Source: a bacterium (GTDB taxonomy: Bacteria > SZUA-79 > Acidulodesulfobacterales > Acidulodesulfobacteraceae). From it: a stretch of DNA of 14,862 nucleotides. Under the pieces are notes generated by a model, which saw only the letters and a program-made list of their open reading frames with translations, did not search any database and was not told the DNA's origin. The first letter of the stretch is position 1. Each line of letters opens with the position of its first letter. The stretch covers positions 1 to 14,862 of the forward strand of contig JAJYYS010000023.1 of assembly GCA_021800745.1 (NCBI GenBank), in the 5' to 3' direction. The position numbers were made by a program, and so were the translations under genes. Below are positions 5,034 to 12,727 of this stretch, in pieces.

Positions 5034-6482
5034 ATGAAAAAGTATATAATTACGTCCGTTTTTTTATTTCTTATTTTCAATTTAATAAATTTTATATTTC
5101 CGTTAGCCGTTAACGCTAAAGCAAAACAAGGCACGTTCCCGCTTGTACGCAACAGCAATACCCGCCCGCATATAACAAAAAACGGCGTATATACCGTAAA
5201 CAGGGCGGTCAGGCAGGCGCTGAAAAACAACGATTTAATCAAAAGCGCCGCCCAGAGGATAAAATCATCGCAGGCGAATTTTAACGCCGCTACCGCAGGC
5301 ATGCTGCCGAAACTTTCGTTTAACTACAATGCGTCGAGAATGGAATATCAGCCTTATCTTGCCACCCCTCATAATCAAGTACCGGTTTTTACCGGTCTTG
5401 GCGGGCCGAACGGATATATGTATTTTCCGCCGCGAATCCCTATGAATTCGGTTGCAAATTTTAACTGGAACCTTGAAATAACCCAGCCGATTTTTACCGG
5501 CTTTGCCCTTTTGGACGCCAGGGAACTTGCAAAAATAGGCATAAATATATCTAGGGTACAGAAGCAGGAAGCCGTCTTAAACGTTATAGAAGGCGTAAAG
5601 GTAGCTTATTTTAACGTTTTAAGGGCGCAGGAGCAGTTAAAAGTGGCCGGCGAACAGGTAAAATCTTTAAAATCCCACGAAATGCAGGCAAAACTCCTTT
5701 ATAAACAGGGCGTGATTCCTTATAACGATTTGCTGAAATCCGAAGTTGCCCTTGCCGATGCCGTGCAGTATAAGACGTCGTCTGAATCCGCATTAAATAT
5801 CGCGGTGTCTAATTTTAACACCGTTCTTAACCAAAACATTAACGCAAAGGACAGATTTAAAAATATACGTTACGTTAATTTTAAAAGATACGGGTTAAGC
5901 TCTCTTTTTGTTTATGCTCTGAGACACAGGCCGGGATTAAAAATCTTCAGATTTAAAATTAAGCAGGCGAACCTTAAGGAAAAAATTGCAGACAGCAGAT
6001 ATTATCCCCAGGTATCGGCTTTTGCCGCATATTCGCAGGCGGGGCAGAACTGGCTTGCGTCAAGCAACGAATTTTCAAATCAAGCAAATAAAATAATAGG
6101 CTTAAGCGCTGAATGGACGCTGTTTAACTGGTTTAAAACTTCGGATAATTATCAAAAAGAACGGCACGAAAAGACGGCTTTAAAATACGACCTTAGAACT
6201 TACATAAACAGCGTCAGGCTGGAGGTCAAAAGCGATTTATTAAATCTTCGGACTGCTTTTAAAAATATTAAAGCCGCAAAATTATCCGTTAAACAGGCTG
6301 AAGAGAATCTTAAGATTACCGATTTGCAGTATATGCAGGAAACCACGACGTCAACAGAGGTGTTAGACGCCGAAACTTACCTTAAACATGCGGAATTAAA
6401 CTATTACGACTCGCTTTACGGGTTCGATATATATTTAGCGAGGCTTCAAAGAGACACAGGGAGGAATAATTATGGAGAATAA
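5034..6482 (+). CDS. TolC-family outer-membrane efflux protein
   Basis: A 482-residue outer-membrane factor. A signal peptide spans about residues 1-28 (hydrophobic 5-25, cleavage near V-N-A). The mature protein shows the internal duplication of the family: the first repeat begins with the helix Q-R-I-K-S-S-Q-A-N-F-N-A-A-T-A-G-M-L-P-K-L-S-F (about 75-97), and the second with L-K-E-K-I-A-D-S-R-Y-Y-P-Q-V-S-A-F (about 315-332), each leading from a periplasmic coiled-coil helix into a beta strand. Long heptad-like helices with many Ala, Gln and Leu flank these. It would trimerise into the outer-membrane channel of a tripartite pump. A ribosome binding site AAGG (5022-5025) lies eight bases before ATG, the gap to arsR is only 28 bp, and the gene overlaps the adaptor gene by 11 bp, so the run is almost certainly one operon. 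Confidence 0.92.
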   Translation: MKKYIITSVFLFLIFNLINFIFPLAVNAKAKQGTFPLVRNSNTRPHITKNGVYTVNRAVRQALKNNDLIKSAAQRIKSSQANFNAATAGMLPKLSFNYNASRMEYQPYLATPHNQVPVFTGLGGPNGYMYFPPRIPMNSVANFNWNLEITQPIFTGFALLDARELAKIGINISRVQKQEAVLNVIEGVKVAYFNVLRAQEQLKVAGEQVKSLKSHEMQAKLLYKQGVIPYNDLLKSEVALADAVQYKTSSESALNIAVSNFNTVLNQNINAKDRFKNIRYVNFKRYGLSSLFVYALRHRPGLKIFRFKIKQANLKEKIADSRYYPQVSAFAAYSQAGQNWLASSNEFSNQANKIIGLSAEWTLFNWFKTSDNYQKERHEKTALKYDLRTYINSVRLEVKSDLLNLRTAFKNIKAAKLSVKQAEENLKITDLQYMQETTTSTEVLDAETYLKHAELNYYDSLYGFDIYLARLQRDTGRNNYGE

Positions 6483-7554
6483 CGCGGACAATTTAAATGC
6501 CGGCGGCAACGGCAAAAAAAGCAGAATTAAAAAGAAATACGTTTTAATAGCAATAATCGTAGTTTTAGTAATCGGGACTATTTTTGAACTTCATAACATT
6601 GAATTTTCATTCTCCCATGTTACGACAAGCGACGCATTCGTGGACGGGAGCAGCGCTATAGTTCCTATTGTGCCTCAGGTTAAAGGTAAAGTCGTAAAAG
6701 TATATATAAAAGAAAATCAGTTCGTAAAAAAAGGACAGCCGCTTTTTAAAATAGACAGGTCCGATTACATTCAGGACGTAAACAGGTCGCTTGCCGGTTT
6801 TAAAGCCAGTAAAAAACAGATAAAACAGATATCGATGTCTATTTTAGTCCAGAACAGCGCGCTTGCAAAAGCGAGATATCAGCTTAAAGCCGACGAGGCT
6901 TTAGAAAAATTGGACCGCCAGAATTATATAAGATATTATAATCTTTTTAAAGGAAAAGCCGCTTCAAAGCTTATGTTTGACGAAATGGCTACCAAATACA
7001 GAATGACGCAGGCTAAAGTCGGCGCGGACGAAGCAGGCCTTACTCAGATTGCCGCAAGCATATCGGAATTAAATACCGCATTGAAATCCAGAGCATTTTT
7101 TGCGGAATCTGCCCTAGCCGCCTATAAAATAGCCCAAATTAATCTTCACAGAACCGTAGTTTATGCGCCCTGCAACGGATATGTGACTAAAAAGAACGTA
7201 AACGTCGGAAGTTACGTTATGCCGGGTATTCCCTACCTAAATGTAGTCAATCTTCGTAAAGTTTGGATAGTGGCTAATTTTAAAGAGTCGGACGTAAATA
7301 ATATAAAAATAGGCGCACCGGTTATTATAAAGGTGGATTCTTATCCGAATGCGGTTTTTCATGGAACCGTTTCAAGTTTTCAGTCCGGAACCGGTTCTGT
7401 ATTCAGCCTCCTTCCGCCGGAAAATGCGACCGGAAACTATATAAAAGTAGTACAGAGAGTTCCGGTAAAAATTAATTTAAAAAGGAAATTTTATTCCAAA
7501 ACCCCTTTGTATCCCGGATTATCGGTAGAACCATACGTAAAAATAGAAAAGTGA
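6472..7554 (+). CDS. Membrane fusion (adaptor) protein, EmrA/HlyD family
   Basis: A 360-residue periplasmic adaptor anchored by one N-terminal membrane helix (about 23-40, preceded by a basic K-K-S-R-I-K-K-K stretch). After it come T-S-D-A-F-V-D-G and the first half of the lipoyl/barrel-sandwich domain, I-V-P-Q-V-K-G-K-V-V-K-V-Y-I-K-E-N-Q-F-V-K-K-G-Q with L-F-K-I-D; then an alpha-helical hairpin (about 100-225), the second lipoyl half V-Y-A-P-C-N-G-Y-V-T-K-K-N-V-N-V-G, and the beta-barrel with V-W-I-V-A-N-F-K-E-S-D. The segment with G-T-G-S-V-F-S-L-L-P-P-E-N-A-T-G-N (about 310-326) followed by V-V-Q-R-V-P-V-K-I is characteristic of EmrA. AGGGAGG (6458-6464) seven bases before ATG is an excellent ribosome binding site despite the 11-bp overlap with the channel gene. 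It links that channel to the MFS pump encoded six bases downstream. Confidence 0.93.
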   Translation: MENNADNLNAGGNGKKSRIKKKYVLIAIIVVLVIGTIFELHNIEFSFSHVTTSDAFVDGSSAIVPIVPQVKGKVVKVYIKENQFVKKGQPLFKIDRSDYIQDVNRSLAGFKASKKQIKQISMSILVQNSALAKARYQLKADEALEKLDRQNYIRYYNLFKGKAASKLMFDEMATKYRMTQAKVGADEAGLTQIAASISELNTALKSRAFFAESALAAYKIAQINLHRTVVYAPCNGYVTKKNVNVGSYVMPGIPYLNVVNLRKVWIVANFKESDVNNIKIGAPVIIKVDSYPNAVFHGTVSSFQSGTGSVFSLLPPENATGNYIKVVQRVPVKINLKRKFYSKTPLYPGLSVEPYVKIEK

Positions 7555-7560
7555 TTTATC

Positions 7561-9108
7561 ATGGATTTGAAAAATAAATGGCTTATAGTTTTAGCGGTAA
7601 TTCCCAGCACTACGCTTTACAGTATGGATATGAGCGTAGTAAACGTCGCCCTGCCCTATATACAGGGCGCAATGGATGCTTCGATAGAGCAGGTTACATG
7701 GGTTGTTACGGGTTATATGCTTTCGGGCGTTATTTTAATGCCTCTCGTCAGTTTTTTTAGTTCGCGTTTCGGCAGGAAAAATTATTACATATCTTCCGTT
7801 TTTTTATTTACCGTAAGTTCGGTATTGTGCGGACTTTCATGGAATTTAGACTCCATAGTTCTTTTCCGCCTCCTGCAGGGCGTCGGCGGGGGAGCTCTTA
7901 TACCTTTGTCGCAGACCTACCTTGCCGAAAATTTTGAAAAAAAAGAGCAGGGCAAGGCTATGGCTATATTCAGCCTTGCGATAGTCCTAGGGCCTGCAAT
8001 AGGCCCGTATATCGGCGGCTGGATAGTAACCAACTATTCGTGGCCGTGGGTATTTTACGTAAATCTCCCCATAGGGTTATTAAATTTAATACTTATCTAT
8101 TTAATAATAGAAGACCATCCTTTAATGAAAAGGCTCAAAGGAAAAGTTGACTGGCTCGGAATAATTTTTCTGACCGTAGGCCTTGGGGCTATGCAGATAG
8201 TTTTAACCGACGGACAGTATAAAAACTGGTTTTCTTCGAGCTATATCGTGAATTTGACTATAATATCGGTAATAGCTTCAATACTTTTCGTCGTAACGGA
8301 ACTTATAGCGGAAAATCCCGCGGTTAACATTAAAGTTTTAAAAGATATCAATTTATCGGCTAACTCTTTTTTGTCTATGGTATTCAGCCTCGGAATATTC
8401 GGGAGCCTTTTTCTTCTGCCGATGTTTCTGCAGAAAATAATGGGGTATTCCGCATACGATGCAGGCATTGCGATAATGTCTAGGGGTCTTGCGATGGTTA
8501 TAAGCATGCCTTTGACAGGAAGGCTGTTTAATAAAGTAGGTCCAAAAATTTTAGTTTTTATAGGATTTATTTTATCTATTATATCTTCGATTCAGATAGG
8601 CTCCATGAGTCTTAATATGGGATTCTGGGACGTTTTTTGGCCCCAGTTTACACAGGGTTTGGGTTTCGGGTTAATCATAGTTTCCCTTATGACGTCTTCG
8701 TTAATCACCCTTGAAAACAGATATAAAATAGACGGCGCCGGTTTATTTAATTTAATAAGGCAGGTTGCCGGTTCTATCGGCATCGCTATACTTGCTACGA
8801 TGATAGATAACAATACCCAGATGGCTCATTCCGTGCTTGCCGAAAATATAAGCGTCAATACGCAAACGATGCTGTCTCTACGGAGAGCCGCCGAAATTAC
8901 GCATTCATTCGTATTTTATCCCCCCGTCAAAAAAGTTCTTGCCTTAATTAACGGGATGGTTACGCAGCAATCCACGATGATTGCGTTTAATTTAGCTTTT
9001 ATATTTATGGCGGTATGTTTTGCCGTTTCTATACCGGTTATTTTCCTGCTGAAAGGCTCGAAGAGCGCTAAAGAAAAAGAGGCTTCGCCTTCGATTACCC
9101 TCGAATAA
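7561..9108 (+). CDS. MFS drug/proton antiporter, DHA2 family (EmrB-like, 14 membrane segments)
   Basis: A 515-residue inner-membrane transporter, the usual length for 14-helix DHA2 pumps. Helix 1 carries the family motif with D23 and N28 (S-M-D-M-S-V-V-N-V-A-L-P); the cytoplasmic loop between helices 2 and 3 has motif A in the form S-S-R-F-G-R-K (67-73); R103 in L-F-R-L-L-Q-G-V-G-G-G-A (motif B) is present; motif C in helix 5 reads G-P-A-I-G-P-Y-I-G-G (144-153). EmrB-type proteins use the proton gradient to export amphipathic compounds through an EmrA adaptor and TolC. The adjacent adaptor and channel genes make a self-contained tripartite system. The start codon has only a weak ribosome binding site and follows the adaptor stop by six bases, so translational coupling is likely. 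The cargo is unknown; linkage to ArsR suggests a metal(loid) or thiol-reactive compound but does not prove it. Confidence 0.92.
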   Translation: MDLKNKWLIVLAVIPSTTLYSMDMSVVNVALPYIQGAMDASIEQVTWVVTGYMLSGVILMPLVSFFSSRFGRKNYYISSVFLFTVSSVLCGLSWNLDSIVLFRLLQGVGGGALIPLSQTYLAENFEKKEQGKAMAIFSLAIVLGPAIGPYIGGWIVTNYSWPWVFYVNLPIGLLNLILIYLIIEDHPLMKRLKGKVDWLGIIFLTVGLGAMQIVLTDGQYKNWFSSSYIVNLTIISVIASILFVVTELIAENPAVNIKVLKDINLSANSFLSMVFSLGIFGSLFLLPMFLQKIMGYSAYDAGIAIMSRGLAMVISMPLTGRLFNKVGPKILVFIGFILSIISSIQIGSMSLNMGFWDVFWPQFTQGLGFGLIIVSLMTSSLITLENRYKIDGAGLFNLIRQVAGSIGIAILATMIDNNTQMAHSVLAENISVNTQTMLSLRRAAEITHSFVFYPPVKKVLALINGMVTQQSTMIAFNLAFIFMAVCFAVSIPVIFLLKGSKSAKEKEASPSITLE

Positions 9109-9140
9109 TAAAAACATTTCCGTTCAATCCGCTTCGAACT

Positions 9141-9168
9141 TTCAAAGTTAAAATTAATATTGTATAAT
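9141..9168 (+). promoter_or_regulatory. Possible promoter for the PBP1A gene
   Basis: TATAAT at 9163-9168, directly preceded by TTG, is a consensus -10 box about 50 bp before the PBP1A start. The -35 region is poor: TTCAAA at 9141-9146, 16 bp upstream, is the nearest candidate. It lies in the 110-bp gap after the efflux pump, where an independent promoter is expected. A small dyad AACTTTCAAAGTT (9137-9149) overlaps the -35 position and could bind a regulator or be coincidental. Confidence 0.4.
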
Positions 9169-9218
9169 ATAAAAATGTGCAAAAAATTTAATATGCCGGT
9201 AATTAATTTATAAAATAT

Positions 9219-11612
9219 ATGCCTATAAACAATAAAAATAATAAAAGCGCAAGCAGAAATAATTCGAATAAACCGAAAAAAGGAAAGAATAAATTAGTAA
9301 AAATAATTTTTGCCGGACTTTTTATCTTAATTTTTGCCCCCGTAATAATTTTTACCGTATTATATTATTTGCTCGCTTCTTCCGTTCCCAATATTGTTTC
9401 CCTCAAGGACTACCATCCCAAAGAAGTTAATTACGTATATTCGGCAAGCGGGAAATTAGTGGGTTATTTAGGTTCGGTAAACAGGGAGGTCGTTCCTTTT
9501 TCCGATATTCCTCTGCAGGTAAGAGAGGCTTTTTTAGCGGCGGAAGATAAAAATTTTTACAATCAGGGCCCGCTCGATTACAAAGCCATAGCGAGAGCTT
9601 TTATCGTAAATCTTTTGGCAGGACATATCGTCGAAGGCGGTTCCACGATAACGCAGCAGGTTGCAAAAACCCTCCTCGTTCCTTATGAAAGGTCGTATAT
9701 CTGGAAACTGCGCGAGGCTATTCTGGCATATAGGGTTGCCGACAATTTATCTAAAAACGATATTTTAGATATTTATCTAAACCAGATTTATCTAGGGAAC
9801 AATGCTTATGGAATACAGGCGGCTTCCCTTACGTATTTCGGAGTTCCCGTTTGGAAGCTTAACCTTGCCCAGGCGGCTATGCTAGGCGGTCTTCCGCAGG
9901 CGCCGTCGTTTTTAGACCCCTATATTCATCTTAAAGACGCCAAAAGAAGGCAGAAATATGTTCTGGAGCAGATGGCAAACGACGGATTCATATCGAAAGC
10001 TCAGGCTGAAACTGCTTACGGCACTAAGCTTGTTTTTCATAATTTCTTTAAATATTACGGTGTCGCCCCTTATTACCTTGCTTACATTAAACAGGATATT
10101 ATAAATAAATACGGCAAGCCCGTTTATAAAGAAGGCGGACTCAGGATATATGCGGCTTTAAGCGCAAGGGCGCAGCGGTATGCCGATAAAGCCGTAAAGA
10201 CCGGCTTAACAAATCTTTCCCATGAATACGGCTACACCGGGCCTTTAAAAAAGCTTAGCTACGGGGAAATGCAGAATAAAATTAACGAAGAAAAAAGCCT
10301 TATAAATTATTTATACGAAGGCGGCATCTATAAAGGTTTCGTTACCGGAATTTCCAAAGACGGTCAGACTGCTTTTGTTTCGGTCGGGAAATTTAGAGGT
10401 CTTCTGCCCGTGTCCAATATGAAGTGGGCTTCGCATTTCCAGCGTTATGTTTATTTTACATACAGGACAATCGGCAACGTCGGCCAGGTTTTAAAGCCCG
10501 GCTACGAAATACTCGTTAAATTCGACGGTTACGTTAATAACGGGACGCCGGTTTTTTCTTTAGAGGAAAAAAACGTTATAGAAGGAGCTTTGATTTCTAT
10601 AGACCCGCAAAACGGATTTGTAAAAGCTATGGTCGGCGGGTACAGCTTCAGCCAGACTCAGTTTAACAGGGCGCTTTATGCAAAAAGGCAGACCGGTTCG
10701 GCTTTTAAGCCCATAGTTTATGCGGAGGCCCTGACCTTAGGCTATACCCCTTCTTCGATTATAAACAACACCCCCGTAATATATCCTACCGGGGTGCCCG
10801 GGAAATATTACAAGCCTCATAATTTTTCGAGAAGATTTACCGGACCAACGACACTGCTTATAGGACTTGCGCATTCAATAGACGTCGTAGCCGTTAAACT
10901 TCTGCAAAAAGTAGGCGTAGATAAAGTTGCGCATTTAGCCGATGAAATGGGGATACATAACGTAGTTAAAAATTTAACTATGGCTTTGGGTTCTTCAAGC
11001 GTCCGGCTCATAGATTTGACCGACGCGTATGCAGCTTTTGCTAACGGCGGAAAAGAATGCAAGCCTGTTTTTATTATTAAAATATTAACGCCCGGCGGCA
11101 AAAGCCTCTATGATTATAAACCGGAATGCAGGCAGGTTTTATCCCCTCAGGTTGCTTACGTGCTGACTAATATGCTGGAAAGAGTTATTACGAACGGCAC
11201 CGGAGTTACCATTTCCAATATAAGAAAGATTACGCCTTATGTAGCCGGAAAAACCGGTTCGTCGAGCCAGTACAGGGATGGAATTTTTATGGGATATACT
11301 TCTTCTTTGGTAACCGGGGTCTGGACCGGACGGGACGATTTTCATTCAATGGGCAGGTTTATGGTCGGCGCTATAACCGCCGCTCCTATATGGGATTCTT
11401 ATATGTCCAAAGCGCTTGATATTTATCCTCCGGAGGCCTTTGCAATACCGAAAGGGGTTGTTTTTGCGGAAATTAACCCGCATACAGGTCTGATTGCCGA
11501 TTCAAGCTATAAAGACCCCGTGCTTATGCCTTATGTTGAGGGAACAGAACCTACCGCCGTAAAAAAGGAAAAAAAGATTAAAAACCCGGAGTCGTTCTTC
11601 GGGTTATTTTAG
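9219..11612 (+). CDS. Bifunctional peptidoglycan synthase, PBP1A-type (GT51 glycosyltransferase + transpeptidase)
   Basis: A 797-residue class A penicillin-binding protein that polymerises lipid II and cross-links the glycan strands in the periplasm. A basic, Asn/Lys-rich cytoplasmic tail (1-27) precedes one membrane helix (about 28-52). The GT51 domain has the catalytic Glu E109 in A-A-E-D-K-N-F-Y, then E-G-G-S-T-I-T-Q-Q-V-A-K (139-150) and Y-L-N-Q-I-Y-L-G-N-N-A-Y-G-I-Q (186-200). An insert of about 100 residues (350-450) fits the OB-like domain of PBP1A. The transpeptidase domain carries S494-A-F-K497 (acyl-enzyme Ser), S553-I-D555 where SxN is usual, and K678-T-G680. E. coli PBP1a has about 850 residues; this one lacks a long C-terminal extension. 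The ATG has no clear ribosome binding site. moaA starts 12 bp downstream, so co-transcription is likely. Confidence 0.95.
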   Translation: MPINNKNNKSASRNNSNKPKKGKNKLVKIIFAGLFILIFAPVIIFTVLYYLLASSVPNIVSLKDYHPKEVNYVYSASGKLVGYLGSVNREVVPFSDIPLQVREAFLAAEDKNFYNQGPLDYKAIARAFIVNLLAGHIVEGGSTITQQVAKTLLVPYERSYIWKLREAILAYRVADNLSKNDILDIYLNQIYLGNNAYGIQAASLTYFGVPVWKLNLAQAAMLGGLPQAPSFLDPYIHLKDAKRRQKYVLEQMANDGFISKAQAETAYGTKLVFHNFFKYYGVAPYYLAYIKQDIINKYGKPVYKEGGLRIYAALSARAQRYADKAVKTGLTNLSHEYGYTGPLKKLSYGEMQNKINEEKSLINYLYEGGIYKGFVTGISKDGQTAFVSVGKFRGLLPVSNMKWASHFQRYVYFTYRTIGNVGQVLKPGYEILVKFDGYVNNGTPVFSLEEKNVIEGALISIDPQNGFVKAMVGGYSFSQTQFNRALYAKRQTGSAFKPIVYAEALTLGYTPSSIINNTPVIYPTGVPGKYYKPHNFSRRFTGPTTLLIGLAHSIDVVAVKLLQKVGVDKVAHLADEMGIHNVVKNLTMALGSSSVRLIDLTDAYAAFANGGKECKPVFIIKILTPGGKSLYDYKPECRQVLSPQVAYVLTNMLERVITNGTGVTISNIRKITPYVAGKTGSSSQYRDGIFMGYTSSLVTGVWTGRDDFHSMGRFMVGAITAAPIWDSYMSKALDIYPPEAFAIPKGVVFAEINPHTGLIADSSYKDPVLMPYVEGTEPTAVKKEKKIKNPESFFGLF

Positions 11613-11624
11613 GACAATGTAAAA

Positions 11625-12683
11625 ATGCAAAAATTAAAACCTTTAATCGACAATTTCGGCAGGCAGATAACATATTTAAGAATAAGCGTAACGGACAGGT
11701 GCAACTTAAGATGCGTTTATTGTATGCCCGAAAGCGGAGTTTCCCTGTTAAATCACGATGAGGTAATTTCTTACGAAGATATTTTAAGATTGGTAAACAT
11801 TCTTTCAAATCACGGAGTTAACAAAATAAGGATTACCGGCGGAGAACCCTTGGTCAGAAAAGGCATGACCGGTTTTATAGAAAACATAGGCAGTATAAGA
11901 GGCATAGAAGATATTTCTATGACTACCAACGGAATTCTTTTGGAAAAATATGCTTCAGAACTTTATAATGCCGGACTTAAAAGAATTAATATTAGCCTCG
12001 ATTCTTTAAAAGAAGAAAGATTTCGCAGGATTACAAGGACGGGCAGTTTAAAAGACGTTTTGTCAGGCATAAAACTTGCGAAAAAAACGGGTTTTAATCC
12101 AGTAAAAATAAATACGGTTTTAATAAGAGGCATAAACGACGACGAGATAATAGATTTCGTTAATTTTGCAAAAGAATTCGAGCTTAATTTAAGATTTATC
12201 GAATATATGCCTATAGGCGGCAATATTGCAGAAGCGGTATTGTCTAAAGAAACGGAAGAAAAAATCATGTCCGAATTCGATGATTTCAGGCCGATTAAAG
12301 GCAACCCGGCCGATAATAATGCCGGCAATCCGGCGGAAATTCTGCCTTCCGGCAAAGAGGGGGTTTATGGCGGCGTCAGCCGTTCGTTCGGATTCAAAGA
12401 CGGCAAAGCGGTAATAGGGTTCATAAGCCCTTTATCCGAGCATTTTTGCGGGGACTGCAATAGGTTAAGGCTTACCGCATCGGGAAATTTAAGGCTCTGT
12501 CTTTTTTACGATAACGAGTATAATATTAAAAATATCATAAGGCAAAACGACGACGAAGCCGTTTTTAAAAATATAGAAGATATTATTAAATCAAAACGTT
12601 TTAAGCATAACTTTAACGAGAAAGCCAAGAAACGGGAATCTGTATTATGGGCTAACGATTTTATGAACGGGATAGGCGGGTAA
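11625..12683 (+). CDS. moaA: GTP 3',8-cyclase MoaA (molybdenum cofactor biosynthesis)
   Basis: A 352-residue radical-SAM enzyme that converts GTP to (8S)-3',8-cyclo-GTP, which MoaC turns into cyclic pyranopterin monophosphate, in the cytoplasm. The N-terminal cluster motif is C26-N-L-R-C30-V-Y-C33, followed by the SAM-binding G-G-E-P (72-75). The second, substrate-binding cluster is C275-G-D-C278 with C292 in L-R-L-C-L-F. R280 and R282 follow, and the protein ends in I-G-G, the C-terminal Gly-Gly tail needed for activity in characterised MoaA. Compared with about 330 residues in E. coli, the extra length is mostly an insert at about 226-247 that contains an 8-residue repeat. The ribosome binding site AGGA (11611-11614) overlaps the PBP1A stop. 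No other moa genes are in view; the partial molybdoenzyme at the left edge is a possible consumer of the cofactor. Confidence 0.96.
   Translation: MQKLKPLIDNFGRQITYLRISVTDRCNLRCVYCMPESGVSLLNHDEVISYEDILRLVNILSNHGVNKIRITGGEPLVRKGMTGFIENIGSIRGIEDISMTTNGILLEKYASELYNAGLKRINISLDSLKEERFRRITRTGSLKDVLSGIKLAKKTGFNPVKINTVLIRGINDDEIIDFVNFAKEFELNLRFIEYMPIGGNIAEAVLSKETEEKIMSEFDDFRPIKGNPADNNAGNPAEILPSGKEGVYGGVSRSFGFKDGKAVIGFISPLSEHFCGDCNRLRLTASGNLRLCLFYDNEYNIKNIIRQNDDEAVFKNIEDIIKSKRFKHNFNEKAKKRESVLWANDFMNGIGG
12300..12334 (+). repeat. 24-bp-period in-frame direct repeat within moaA
   Basis: GGCAACCCGGC (12300-12310) recurs as GGCAATCCGGC (12324-12334), exactly 24 bp later, so the protein reads G-N-P-A-D-N-N-A then G-N-P-A-E (residues 227-238). 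CCGGC also occurs at 12322-12326 and 12349-12353. The repeat lies in a loop where shorter MoaA proteins have few residues, so it looks like a small tolerated tandem duplication. Confidence 0.55.
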
Positions 12684-12690
12684 TAAAAAT

Positions 12691-12721
12691 TATAATAGGC
12701 AAAACATAACAAGACAAGGAG
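12691..12721 (+). promoter_or_regulatory. gyrA ribosome binding site (decides the TTG start) and possible -10
   Basis: AAGGAG at 12716-12721 lies six bases before TTG 12728, fixing a non-ATG start for gyrA. TATAAT at 12691-12696 could be a -10 box for an own gyrA transcript, but no convincing -35 is seen 15-19 bp upstream, where the moaA 3' end lies. The 44-bp gap has no terminator, so read-through from moaA is possible. Confidence 0.55.
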
Positions 12722-12727
12722 AAAATT

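Noticed and set aside
9137..9149. Dyad AACTTTCAAAGTT as a terminator for the efflux operon
   Set aside because: The arms are six bp with a one-base centre, cannot fold into a stable RNA loop and are not followed by a T-run; at most a protein-binding site.
9163..9186. Third copy of the ArsR-type palindrome before the PBP1A gene
   Set aside because: Only the left half-site (ATATAAAAAT) matches; the right half does not, which is expected by chance in AT-rich DNA.
11963..12355. 130-residue minus-strand open frame inside moaA
   Set aside because: It lies wholly opposite a clearly conserved enzyme and its sequence is the Leu/Ser-rich pattern produced by the reverse frame of real coding DNA.
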